The translations under genes and the position numbers were made by a program. A stretch of 64,000 nucleotides of DNA from Actinomortierella ambigua (Eukaryota > Mortierellomycota > Mortierellomycetes > Mortierellales > Mortierellaceae), in the NCBI GenBank assembly GCA_016098155.1, contig JAAAJB010000079.1, positions 1 to 64,000 on the forward strand, in the 5' to 3' direction. Below are positions 24,126-34,804 of the stretch, one piece after another; positions within the stretch are counted from its first letter, which is position 1; each line of letters opens with the position of its first letter. The notes below the pieces were generated by a model. That model worked only from the letters and a program-made list of their open reading frames with translations. It ran no database searches and was not told the DNA's origin.

Positions 24126-25744
24126 ATGGCATCCAACGAAAATCCTCCTCCATATTCGGATCAACATGACTCGACGCCAGCTAGAACTCATGGTTCCAGC
24201 AACTCGCCTCTTCGCCGACTCCCCTCTTCCTCCTCACCCTCAGCACCTCCTTTCAGCGACAAGATGATTGCGCCCACATACGGCGCAGGTGGCCACAGTG
24301 GTAGCAACAACAGTAGCAGCAGGGGTACCGAGGAGTCACGCGTTCCAATCGTATACCCAGACAGGTTGGCAGACAGGTACGGAAGCCAGATGGTCCGGCA
24401 ACCCTCCTATGCACCGGACCCACTCCACTCACAGCATAGTCACCACCACCAATACAACCAGTCCGGCTTTATGAATCATCAGCAGCAGCACTACCATCGC
24501 GACGACCAGGACTGGCATCATGGTTCGTCCAACCCTGCTGACAAAAGGAGCGTGTCAATGACGCTCGACACCTTTGTCTCCCAGCATGTGTCCGGAAGAG
24601 CTCGTGGCAGCGTAGGAGGAGGAGGAGGTGGTGGTGGTGGTAGTGAAGCCAAAGGACAAAAATCACCCGAGGCCAACGAGTTTGAGAAGCGATGTCGGAT
24701 CTGCCTGGACACGTCGGCGACGAGCGATCCAGCGCTGGGCCGTCTGATCTCACCCTGCCAATGCAAAGGTTCTTCCAAGTACATCCACCTAGGTTGTTTA
24801 GAACGCTGGCAACAAATGTCACCACGGCCGTCCAGTCAGTTCCAGTGCGACACCTGCCAATACCAATACTCGTATTCCCGCCCCAAGACGGCGGCCTGGC
24901 TGGACAAGACGTGGTTTATCATCTTGCTCACGTTGCTGCTCACCGTCCTCGTGTACTATTTTTTGGCCCTGATCGGACATTTACTCGCAAAGGGGCCAGA
25001 TCCCGTGTGGGATTGGAAGGCTATCGGCGGGTCCTTTGCAGAGTCTAACCAAGCGGTGCTTGGCATCGACTGGCTCGATGTTATTTTTGCCATCATCTCG
25101 GGTGCGCTGTTGACACTCTTGGTTTGGTTGTTAACACCTATTATCCGAGGGGTCTTCAAGTCGTGTCAGCGCCGTCGTCGCATCCGGAGACGGAGGAGGG
25201 AGAGGGCACATGAGGCAGACTTGGAAGGAGGGTATGAACATGGCGAGAGCAGGACATGGGGTCAATCCACGGCAGCAACAGCAGCAGCAACAGGAGGAGG
25301 ATTAGGGGGCCTCTTGGGCGGATGGTTGTGTTTCGGAAATCGACCTTCATCGATGGATGATGATATTGATGCAGCCGTGCTTCACGATAGCGACAGCTAC
25401 CATGAACACGACGATGAGGACGAGAACACGTGTTTTTCGTGCTGTTCGTGTTGCTCCGTTTACAACTGTCCGGGATTTCTGTACTGCCCGTGCGCTACAG
25501 GCGATGGAGACCTTGGCTCGATAGGGTGCGCTTTTTTCATTGTTTTAAGGTAAGTCCTCCCTCCCCTCAAAAAAACAAACAAAGAGTCGGAGAACTGGGA
25601 CCCAAACCAAAATTGCGATTAACATTGTTCCTCATCTATCATTTCTTGTTCCTTCTTAGCATTGCTGTCCTCTTTGGAAGTCTCTTCTTTCTGACCTCGT
25701 ACATCCTCCGCAAGATTCTTGCTGGTATAAAATCGGTAAGATAA
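24126..25744 (+). CDS. RING-CH (MARCH-type) membrane E3 ubiquitin ligase
   Basis: Two exons, 24126-25549 and 25660-25744, give 502 residues ending ILAGIKSVR. A GTAAGA at 25736 could instead be a donor to a further exon. Residues 1-180 are disordered, rich in Ser, His and Gln, with a Gly run at 164-172. The C4HC3 RING-CH finger has ligands Cys190, Cys193, Cys211, Cys213, His221, Cys224, Cys241 and Cys244, with the conserved Trp228 after the His-Cys pair. Hydrophobic segments at about 263-288 and 316-341 and one at the C terminus indicate three membrane spans. An Arg-rich stretch follows the second, and a Cys-rich patch (CFSCCSCCSVYNCPG) precedes the third. Proteins of this class ubiquitinate membrane proteins in the endomembrane system. 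The start is supported by the copied leader sequences downstream. Confidence 0.85.
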
Positions 25745-26447
25745 TGACCCTGGTTCAAGTTCAATGAGAAGGGAATGGATTTTTACGAAAAAAAAAAATG
25801 CGACTTTTGCTCTGAAGGAGGAGATATTGATTCATCTTACTGTGCTCCATGCTGCGTGGACGTGCACCTTGCGTATGCGTGGATTCTTCTCCAATCAAAA
25901 GTCAATTCTTGAGGTCAAGTAGGGATCGTGCAGACCAGCTCCTGGCCATCTTGAGCCCGTGTCAGGCCTTTTATGCGCGCGCAGTCGTGTAGATTTGTCA
26001 GCTAGCACACTTTGCGCATAAACGGGAAACATCATCTGTCGCCGCTCGGCTTCTTTCGATTGACATTCAACGACAACAATGCTGTTCTTGATCCACAATA
26101 TCAACAACGCAGCACCTGTGCAACATTGCTACGAGGAACAAAGAGGGGTCATCGATGATACCGCTGTAATGCTAGAGAAAAGAGTCGACCGAACATTGCT
26201 TTTTGAGTGAATTTGCGTCCCGGATCCTCTCAGAATGGAGAGAGACCTTGGAGGGAGGGGCAGTGTAACCACCCGCGCCTAGGTTGAAGGGAGCCTTGTG
26301 ACTTTAGGAAAAAAGAGACGCCGTGTCTCTTTTCCCAAACTCTTTTTCCCCGAGTCCAATGTGAAAAAAAAACCAAAGTATATAAAGATCAAAAAGTTAC
26401 GCTTTTTTTTTCTGTCTCATCCAAACTCGTCTAACCGTCCAACAACA
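25745..26447. other. intergenic, GST promoter side
   Basis: No coding content recognised. The stretch just before the GST start (26330-26447) is A/T-rich with a TATATAAA-like motif near 26379 and a pyrimidine-rich leader. Confidence 0.5.
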
Positions 26448-26797
26448 ATGCTTCAACACACGCACCACACTCCTGCCGACTCTGAGCGTCTATCTGAGCT
26501 GACCAAGCGCACAGACTCGACATTTGAGCTCCACTACTTTCGCTCCGTAGGCCAAGGTGGCGTCATCCGTAGCCTACTCGTCCTCGGCAAGGCCAATTGG
26601 AAGGACCGCTTCGAGACCATGGATTCCTGGCCGGCTGTCAAGCCTTCGACACCGTATGGCACTCTCCCCGTCCTCTATGAGACAACGGCCGATGGCGAAG
26701 TACTACAGATTGCCGAGCGTGATGTGATCGAGCGCTACCTTGCGAAGAAGCTTGGCTTTTTCGGCAAGAACGAGTGGGAAGAGAGTAAGCTACACTC

Positions 26798-26863
<66 letters not shown>

Positions 26864-26915
26864 NNNNNNNNNNNNNNNNNNNNNNNNNNNNNNNNNNNNN
26901 NNNNNNNNNNNNNNN

Positions 26916-26964
<49 letters not shown>

Positions 26965-27302
26965 GTCATTCTTTCTCCCACGCGATTGAAGTCTCAACTC
27001 TCTCTTCTCTCTTTATGCCCTTCTTTCCTATATTCCTCTCCACCCCTCTCTCTTTTTTTCTCTCACTCTCTCTTTCTCTCACTCTTTGCTAATAGTCCAG
27101 ATCAACACAGCCTTATCTTTGGCCAAGGCTGTGATGATTGCTTTCTTCACCACCATTTTGATCGGCCCCGAGTCTGCACTGCCAGAAAACAAGAAAAAAT
27201 TCCTCGCCGAAATTTTGCCAAACTATGTCAAGCAAGCCGAGGGATTCATCCAGCGCAATAATGGCAACCCTTTCTTTGTCGGCAAGAAGGTAATGATTTT
27301 CT

Positions 27303-27346
<44 letters not shown>

Positions 27347-27665
27347 TCTGCTGCCCTTCACTAACTCTTTTGCTGTTTTGGACGTGTGTGTCTCTCGACG
27401 TGGAACCTTGACCTAGATTTCTTTGGCCGATGTGATGGTGTCGTCCATGCTCGATCTGTTCTTGGGAATCGAGGGCGTCGACCAGTTCATCAACCAGAAG
27501 GATACACCTTTGCTCCTCAAGGTCAAGGAGACCATCGACACCAACCCGGAACTCCGCGCCTACCGCAACAGCGAGATCTATGGCGAGCTCAACCAGGCGA
27601 GCATGAGGATGCTCACAAAGAAGTTTGAGACCTACGACCCTAGCAAAGCCCGTGTCTTCTCGTAG
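26448..27665 (+). CDS. glutathione S-transferase-like protein
   Basis: Three exons: 26448-26784, 27096-27289 and 27417-27665, giving 259 residues. The N-terminal half is a thioredoxin-like GST domain: first strand FELHYFRSVGQGGVIRSLL with a candidate catalytic Tyr30, the cis-proline strand YGTLPVLYE, and the glutathione-site region IAERDVIERYLAKKLGFFG. There the usual Q-S is replaced by A-E-R-D. The C-terminal helical domain spans exons 2 and 3 (FVGKKISLADVMVSSMLDLF, with the structural Asp of GST helix 6). It resembles sigma-type GSTs. A likely role is conjugation or isomerisation using glutathione, which is inference. Intron 1 (26785-27095) holds a TTA microsatellite broken by an assembly gap, so that intron's length is not reliable. 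An AATAAA lies at 27723. Confidence 0.85.
26808..26964. repeat. TTA microsatellite with assembly gap
   Basis: Pure TTA/ATT repeats on both sides of a 52-N run at 26864-26915, all inside GST intron 1. The true repeat length is unknown. Poly-Ile and poly-Tyr frames across it are artefacts. Confidence 0.95.
27303..27344. repeat. TC microsatellite in GST intron 2
   Basis: About twenty TC units just after the donor of GST intron 2. Confidence 0.9.
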
Positions 27666-27828
27666 GCTGATAGCGCCTTTTCGTAGACGTGGATTGTTTT
27701 TTTCCTCGACTTTAACGGTGATAATAAATTGTTCTCAGTTGCAAACAGCATCTACTCTAGCAGCTTCGGCGTACTCCATCATGGCCCGCCTGAAACCGTC
27801 TTGTCAATTGCTGTCAGTTTTTCTCCTT

Positions 27829-28350
27829 CTAGGCAGTCCTTGCCGATCTAATGATCGTCGTCCTATTCCTCCACAGATTTCCCAACACAACAGTTTGTCT
27901 TTGAACTTTTAGCCTGTCTACAAGCGCCTCGAAAGGAGTAGTAAAAAGAGTCTATGGCATCCAATGAACATCCCTCCCCCCTCCATATTCAGATCAATGT
28001 GGGTCGACACCCGTTAGGACCCATGGCTCCATCAACTCGCCTCTTCGTCGACTCCCTTCTCCCTCTTCACCCTCGGCACCTCCTTTCAGCGACAAGATGA
28101 TTGCGCCCACTTGCGGCGGAGGTGGTCGCAGTGTTAGCTAGAAAAGTAGCAGCAGGGGGGCGCCGAGGAATCGCGCGTTCCCATCGTATACGCAGACAGG
28201 TCGGCAGACAGGTACGGAAACCAGATGGCCGGCAACTCTCTTTTGCGTCTGACCCATTCCACCCACAGCAGAGTCACCGCCGCCACCATCGCTGTGAGCA
28301 GGACTGGCATTATGGCTCGTCTATGGCCTACCTGGCTCATAAAGAGGATT
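27829..28350 (+). pseudogene. RING-CH 5' fragment, copy 1
   Basis: Copy of the leader and first ~140 codons of the RING-CH gene (parent 23972-24545). The start ATG is kept at 27954. Small insertions near the start break the frame, and the parental frame meets a TAG at 28139-28141. The zinc finger and membrane parts are absent, so no E3 ligase can be made. Confidence 0.85.
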
Positions 28351-28852
28351 GAAAGCTGTCCACTTTTATTGATGGAAGGTGGGACCAGGTTCAGTAACGA
28401 GGAATTGGGGTGCATGGTCATGTCGTTATTGACCAACAATGATACGCCACTGCAGAGGCGATCTAACTTAGCCACGCGCACTTCACTGCCTGTGTCTATG
28501 ACATTGGTCGTATGGACAGGCGTCGTGCTTGTCGTACCATCATGGTTCGTGTGAACCGGTCGTCACTCACGCTTTTTTGGGATGGCTTGGATCAATTTTG
28601 ATTTCCCGACCACATTTGGTCTCTCTTCGCCTACGCACCACATTCTCACAGATGGTCCCTCCCTTTTGTTTACTCAACTTCTCACTAACAATGGGGAGAG
28701 GGGGCAATTGTCATGCTGGAGAGTCGTCTATCTAAAATCCCGTCAAATATGCACACAATGCATGACATGCCCTTGCTCTTTTGAGATTGACCAGAAAGGG
28801 ACGTGTCACCCCTTGACCGTGTGAATCGTCGATGCCACAATTCAAAACGCAA

Positions 28853-28859
28853 TATAAAT
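28853..28859 (+). promoter_or_regulatory. TATA box of secreted paralogue 1
   Basis: TATAAAT lies 79 bp upstream of the exon 1 ATG at 28932. The same element stands at nearly the same distance in the other two paralogues. It is preceded by a conserved block, GGGACGTGTCACCCCTTGAC. Confidence 0.6.
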
Positions 28860-28931
28860 GGGCCCTTTCCGCCTCCCCTAGTTCCCTCAATACCTCCACT
28901 TCTCTCGATATCACTTTCAATATCACCTAGA

Positions 28932-29858
28932 ATGCTTATCAGGAACATTGCACTCATCACAGCCTGTGGTAAGACTCTCGTTTGATGCGTCAATGCAAGG
29001 GCCACGGTCTTCTCCCACCTCTAACCTACTCATGCTTGAACATCAATCGGGCCTTGCGCTCACATTCTCTCACAACCATCCCGCCTCTCTCCACCCTGGA
29101 TGTAAATATTAGCCACCATGGCTTTCGCCCAAGATGCCGCCGCTACCAGAGGGCGGTTCCTTGGCGAGGACACCACGAAGCGTGGCTCGGATCCAGTCGA
29201 GATGTACAAGGATCCAGCCAACCATGCCACCGCCGCGGCATCGATTCTTCGAGGTCTCGCAGTGGAAACCGGATGTTTTCCTCAGGAAAACTCCCCAGCC
29301 GAACTGGCCACAAAATTGTCCGACTGGGTCTCCAGCTTGTGGGAAACGTCTGCTTTGGAACCGGACCCGCCCGTCCAGCGAGCCATTCGATTTGATGGCG
29401 ACAAGGAGTCTCTGGGTGCCACCATCACCAGCGCTATTGCAAAATTGCCCCACGCTGAATATGTCGGTCAGGAGCTGGCGCGGATGGTCCCGAAGCACAT
29501 TGAGGACCGTGGTCTTAAGCGGTGGAGCCTTTTCCTGGTGATCGTTGAAAAGCCCAAAGATGACAGTTCTGTCGAGGTCTACCTCTGTGACCTGGCACTA
29601 AAGATTGAACCTCTCGGTCCTGAGGTCGAGGTCTTCATTCCTAGGCAGAGTCTCATGTTGTCTCTGCAATCGTTTATACTGAATGCAGAAGACGTGGAAT
29701 CCAAGGCTGAGCAGTATGCCAATGAGTATGGCGTCACAGAAATGGAGGACTTCAAGTGGTTTTTTGAATCCCAGGACTCGTCGCAGGAGGTTAATTGGAG
29801 TAGCTGCCGCAGCGGTAGCCAACGCCTCCGCTTCCAGGCCCTTGAGAACTGGCTTTGA
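28932..29858 (+). CDS. secreted protein of unknown family, array paralogue 1
   Basis: Two exons, 28932-28968 and 29113-29858, with a 144-bp GT-AG intron, giving 260 residues. The 37-nt first exon is easily missed. Splicing joins it to the Kozak-like ATG of the long frame and creates the signal peptide MLIRNIALITACATMAFA, cleaved before QDAAA. A dibasic KR at residues 35-36 (DTTKR) could be a Kex2 site, making residues 19-36 a propeptide. The mature part appears helical at first and then rich in alternating strands (FLVIVEKPKDD, VYLCDLALKIE, VEVFIPRQ). The end is nearly identical among paralogues (ESKAEQYANEYGVTEMEDF). I know no matching family with certainty. The size and layout faintly recall Cyt-type pore-forming proteins, but no diagnostic motif is visible. 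Confidence 0.85.
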
Positions 29859-30118
29859 CGATAAGACAGAGCTAGTCTTATGCTCCGTCAAATAGTGGTG
29901 CGATGCTATTTCTTCCCCTCCAATATAGCTTGTTGTAGACAAAACATCATTGAAGTACAGTATCTAGTTCCTCCATCCCCTGTTTTGTGTCTCTTACATC
30001 TTGGAGAGAGAGTGAGTGTGAGAGAGGACGTGGTGGCCGGGATTGACCTGTTAGGCGTACTCCGTCATGGCCTTACTGCCCTTTTGTTAAGTACTGATTG
30101 ATCCAGTTTTATTTTCCT
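29859..30118. other. 3' flank of paralogue 1 and leader of unit 2
   Basis: Short non-coding stretch with a GAGAGAGAGTGAGTG run and the repeated CGTACTCCGTCATGGCC leader. No gene seen. Confidence 0.6.
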
Positions 30119-30690
30119 CTAGGCAATCCAACGATCGTCGTCCTTTTTTCCTCCTCATACTTCCCAACACAGCTGTCCATCTCTGTACTTCAAGGGTGCT
30201 TACAAGCGCCTCAAGAGGAGTACATTGCACAGTTCCTGTTCCAACCCTTTTTTTTTTAAAAAAAAAAAAGGGAAGTCAGTGCATCCAACGAACATTCTCC
30301 TACATATTCAGATCAGCATGACCCGACGCCAGCTAGGACCCATGACTCCTGCAAGTCGCCTTTTTCGTCGGCTCCTTCTTCCTCTTCACCTTCGGTACCT
30401 CCTTTCAGTGATAAGATGATTGCACCAACCCACAGAGTAGGTGGTCACGGTGATAACAACATCCGAGTATTCGCGCACCCCCATCGTTTACCCAGACAGG
30501 TACGGAAATCAAATAGCCCGGTAACCATCCTATGTATGCTTCTGACCCATTCCACCCACAACAGAGCCACCTCCACGATCATCATCATCATTACTACTAC
30601 CAGTCCAGCTCTATGGATTCTCAGCACCACCACCACCAATGTGGCAGCCACGGCTGGCATCATGGATCGTTCACGTGGCTCCCAAAAAGG
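30119..30690 (+). pseudogene. RING-CH 5' fragment, copy 2
   Basis: Second copy of the RING-CH leader and N-terminal coding region. The start codon is lost (CAGTGCATCC where the parent has CCATGGCATCC). A poly-T/poly-A junction at 30249-30269 and several frame breaks are present. No zinc finger follows. Confidence 0.85.
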
Positions 30691-31593
30691 ATTGTAAGCT
30701 GCCTGTCTATTTTTTTTGGGGGGGGGGGGAGCCAAGATCATTCAGAACTCAGTCGACTACTCAGGGAATGAAACATTGGCCATTACACATGAACATCAAC
30801 TCCTCGTTTTTCACCTTGCCCAGTGACCCAAATGGCAGTCGGTTAGCAAATTTATGGTTAATCGCCATGTCGTTCTTGGCCAACGCCGATGCGCCTTTGC
30901 ATTGATGATTTACTATGGCTACTGCCTGTGTCTATGACAAAGGTTAAAAGCTGGACTACGATGGCCAAGGCTCACAATGTCAGCTTATGATAACCACACT
31001 CAGGAACCAACACTTGAGAAGATAGATGGCCTTGGGCCGCCTTATCTGTGGGTCGCGGAAGGAAGCACTGGCATAATTATATCCCATAAGGTTTGCTCGC
31101 CGGATTCTCACAGATGGTCTTGAGCTGTGTACGGGTTGTATATTTTCCACGACTAACTCTTAAAGAATTGAAATAGGGAAACCATCCGAGTGATTATATA
31201 CTATATGTCCACGAGAGTATGGCTGGGATCTGAAATGCGCTCAACTACAGGGGGGAGGGTTTCATGAGCAGGCGTCGCGCTTGTACTGCCACCATGGTTC
31301 GTGTGAACCGGCCTTCACTCATGTCCTTGTTAACGGGATTGCCTTGGTTTCCTGACCACATGCCCACCTTCGTCCACACACCACATTCTTGCAGATGGTC
31401 CCTCCCTTTGTTTGCTCAACTTCTCACAAGCTAGGGGAGACCAATTGTCCTGCTGGAGAGTCATGTATCAAAAACGACGGCCAATAATGTACACGATGCA
31501 TGAATACATGCCCTTGCTCTTCCTGAGATTGACCAGCAAGGGACGTATCACCCCTTGACCGTGTGAATCTTCGATGATACAACCCAAACGAAA
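30691..31593. other. spacer of unit 2
   Basis: Non-coding sequence between the RING fragment and the TATA box of paralogue 2. Much of it is repeated at 33886-34727, and parts appear in unit 1. A segment present here (about 30930-31250) is missing from unit 1, which explains that unit's shorter length. Confidence 0.5.
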
Positions 31594-31600
31594 TATAATT
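31594..31600 (+). promoter_or_regulatory. TATA box of secreted paralogue 2
   Basis: TATAATT, 77 bp upstream of the ATG at 31671, a weaker form of the TATAAAT seen in paralogues 1 and 3. The conserved GGGACGT..TCACCCCTTGAC block precedes it. Confidence 0.55.
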
Positions 31601-31670
31601 GGGTCCATTCACCTCTCGAAATATCTTTATACCTCTTTTCCTCTCGTCACCACATCCCATTTCATCTGGA

Positions 31671-32611
31671 ATGCTTGTCAGGACCATTGCACTCATCACA
31701 GCCTGTGGTAAGAGTCCTTCATCTGATGCGAGATTGTAAGAGCCACGCTCTTGTCTCGCCCCTAACCTACTCATACTTGTACATCGATCGGGCCTTGTCC
31801 TGTCATTTTCACTCCCTCCCCCTCCCCCACACTCACATACTTTCTGTCGTGGGTGTAAATATTAGCCACCATGGCTTTCGCTGGAGGCGCAGCCGTTTCC
31901 AGGGGGCGGTTCCTTGGCGTGGACACCACGAAGCGTGACTCGGATCCAGTCGAGATGTACAGGGATCCGGCCAACCATGCCACCGCCGCGGCATCTATCC
32001 TTCGAGGACTTGCAGTGGAAGCCGAGTATTTTCCTCAGGAAGACTCCCCAGCCGAACTGGCGACAAAATTGTCCAGCTGGACCTCCAGTCTGCGTAATTC
32101 GCTTGCGTTGGAAAGGCACATGGCTAACCTCCGACTCGTTCGATTCGATGGCGACAAGAAGACTCTGGGTGCCGCCATCGCCAGAACTATCGCGAGGTTT
32201 CCCCACGGTGAACGTGTTAGTCAAGAGCTAGTGCAGATGGTCCCAAAGTACGTAGCGGACCTTGATCTTACGCAGTGGCGCTTTATCCTGACGATCGTTG
32301 ACAAGCCCAAAGATGACAGTTCTGTCAAGGTCTACCTCTATGACATGGCACTTAAGATTGAGCCCCGCGGTCCAGCGGTCGAGGTCGTCATTCCTGAGCA
32401 GCGTTTCACTGTGGACCTGTATCCGTTTTCACTGAATGCAGAGGACGTGGAATCCAAGGCTGAGCAGTATGCCAATGAGTATGGTGTCACAGAAATGGAG
32501 GACTTCAAGTGGTTTTTTGAATCCAACGACTCGTCGTCGGAGGTTAATTGGGGCAGCTGCCGCAGCGGTAGCCGACGCCTCAGCTTCCAGGCCCTTGAGA
32601 ACTGGCTTTGA
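31671..32611 (+). CDS. secreted protein of unknown family, array paralogue 2
   Basis: Exons 31671-31707 and 31866-32611, intron 158 bp, 260 residues. The spliced signal peptide is MLVRTIALITACATMAFA, with cleavage before GGAAV. The candidate Kex2 site DTTKR is kept, followed by DSDPVEMY. The N-terminal 70 residues nearly match paralogue 3. The middle (about residues 85-195) differs from both others, for example LVRFDGDKKTLGAAIAR where they have IRFDGDKESLGATITS. The last 60 residues are again nearly shared. The frame is intact with no stop or frameshift, so the gene is probably functional. No domain is recognised. Confidence 0.85.
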
Positions 32612-33290
32612 CGATAAGACGGAGCCAGACCCACGATAGTCCGTCCAGTAGTCTCTAGTATAGCTTGTTGCAGGCAAATACATCATTGAAGTATCCAGCT
32701 CCCTATCCCCTGCTTAGTCACTCTTACATCTTGGAGAGAGAGAGAGAGAATGTTTGCATGTGTTGGTGTTGTCTAGTGTAAGCGAAAGCCAGTCAAGGGA
32801 TGAGATTGCAATATGCCTCCGTGCTTCAGCCACCGAGATGGGGTTTCCTTTTGCAAAAGAGTTGGCACCAATTCTGGCTTCCTGTACGAGCTATTGTTCG
32901 ACTATCATTGCCTCGTACAAAGCATGGGCGACAATGTCCTGTCAATTACCATGACGGAGGTCAATGATGGTTTCATGGCTTCTACATATGAGCTTGCAAG
33001 GCATAGCGTTTGTTTTTGACCTTGGAGACTCGCTGAGTAAGAACACAATTTGCTGTGCCATTGCGAACTGGGCTGGTCAGGGATAAAACTTGTTTCGATA
33101 CTTGTTTCGATGCTTGAGATCGACAACTAACCATCGCCCTAAGCAGATCTGTGGTTTCTAAGTTTCTTGACACTGTCGAACGTGAATGCCCAGGCCCATG
33201 GGTGAGAGTGAGAGAATGATCAGCGTTCTCCGCCATGGCCTGACTGCCCTTTTGTAAAGTACTGTCGTGATTGATACAGTTTTTCTTCCT
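32612..33290. other. 3' flank of paralogue 2
   Basis: Non-coding. Sequence at 32790-33190 is repeated, diverged, at about 35975-36450, showing that the duplicated unit includes this 3' flank. A GAGAGA run lies near 32735-32750. Confidence 0.5.
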
Positions 33291-33885
33291 CTAGGCAGCC
33301 CTTTACCAGTCCACCGATCGTCGTCCTTTTTTCCTCTTCATATTTCCCAACACAGCTGCCCATCTCTTTACTTTTAGAAGGATGCCTCATTACACAACTC
33401 TTGCTCCCAACCCCCTTTTTTTTTTTTTTAAAAAAAAGGGGAGTCAATGGCATCCAACGAACATTCTCCTCCATATTCAGATCAGCATGACCCGACGTCA
33501 GCTAGGACCCATGACTCCTGCAAGTTGCCTTTTCGTCGGCTCCTTCTTCCTCTTCACCCTCGGCACCTCCTTTCAGTGATAAGATGATTGCGCCAACCTA
33601 CAGCGTAGGTGACCATGGTGGTAGCAACAACAACATCAGCAGGGACACCGAGCATTTGCGCTCTCCCATCGTATACACAGACAGGTACGGAAATCAAATG
33701 GCTCGATAACCATCCTATGCATCTGACCCATTCCACCCACAACAGAGCCACCACTATCATCATCATGATCATCACTACCAGTCCAGCTCTATGGATTATC
33801 AGCACTACAGCCACCAATGTGGCAGCCACGACCAGCATCATGGCTCGTTCATGGCCTACATAGCTCACAAAGAGGTTTGTAAGCT
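33291..33885 (+). pseudogene. RING-CH 5' fragment, copy 3
   Basis: Third copy. The ATG is kept at 33447 and the first ~25 codons read like the parent (MASNEHSPPYSDQHD). A frameshift near CCTTTTCGTCGG then leads to a TGA about 45 codons in. Like the other copies it ends near parental residue 140. It also has a poly-T/poly-A junction just upstream of the ATG. Confidence 0.85.
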
Positions 33886-34727
33886 GCCTACTTATTTGGA
33901 GGGGGGGGGGCTAATCTCAGTCGACTACTCAAGGAATGAAACTGTGGTCATTACAAATGAACATCAACTATTCGTTTTACACCTTGCCCAGTGACCCAAA
34001 TGGCAGTCGTTTAGCAAAATTGTGGTCGATCGCCAAGTCGTTCTTGGCCAACGCCGATGCGCTTTTGCATTGATGATTTACTATAGCTACTGCCTGTGTC
34101 TATTGCACTCAGGAACCAACACTTGAGAAGATAGATGGGCGTAGACCGCCTTATCTGTGGGTCGCGGAAGGAAGCACTGGCATAATTATATCCTATAAGG
34201 TTTGCTCGCCGGATTCTCACAGATGGTCTTGAGCTGTGTAGTGTTTTCACGGGTTGTTTATTTTCCAAGACTTGCTCGTAAAGAATTGAAGTAGGGAAAT
34301 ACCATCCGAGTGTTTATATACTACATAACCACTGTTGTCATGGTGAGGAGTATGGCTGGGATCTGAAATGCGCTCAACTACAGGGGGGAGGGTTTTATGA
34401 GCAGGCGTCGTGCTTGTACTGCCACCATGGTTCGTGTGAACCGGCCTTCACTCATGTCCTTGTTAACGGGATTGCTTTGGTTTCCTGACCACATGCCCAC
34501 CTTCGTCCACACACCACATTCTTGCAGATGGTCCCTCCCTTTGTTTGCTCAACTTCTCACAAGCTAGGGGAGACCAATTGTCCTGCTGGAGAGTCATGTA
34601 TCAAAAACGTCTGCCAATGGTGTATACGATGCATGAATACATGCCCTTGCTCTTCCTGAGATTGACCAGCAAGGGACGTGTCACCCCTTGACCGTGTGAA
34701 TCTTCGATGCTACAACGTAAAACGAAA
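33886..34727. other. spacer of unit 3
   Basis: Non-coding sequence closely matching the spacer of unit 2. It runs to the TATA box of paralogue 3. No gene seen. Confidence 0.5.
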
Positions 34728-34734
34728 TATAAAT
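34728..34734 (+). promoter_or_regulatory. TATA box of secreted paralogue 3
   Basis: TATAAAT, 77 bp upstream of the ATG at 34805, preceded by the same conserved block as in the other two units. Confidence 0.6.
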
Positions 34735-34804
34735 GGGCCCATTCACCTCCCGAAATGTCTTTATACTACCTTTCCTCTCGTCACCACCTTCCACATCATC
34801 TAGA

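Noticed and set aside
26298..27092. Frame reading through poly-Ile/poly-Tyr and X residues
   Set aside because: It is made by the TTA microsatellite and the N gap in GST intron 1. Only the part before the donor at 26785 is coding.
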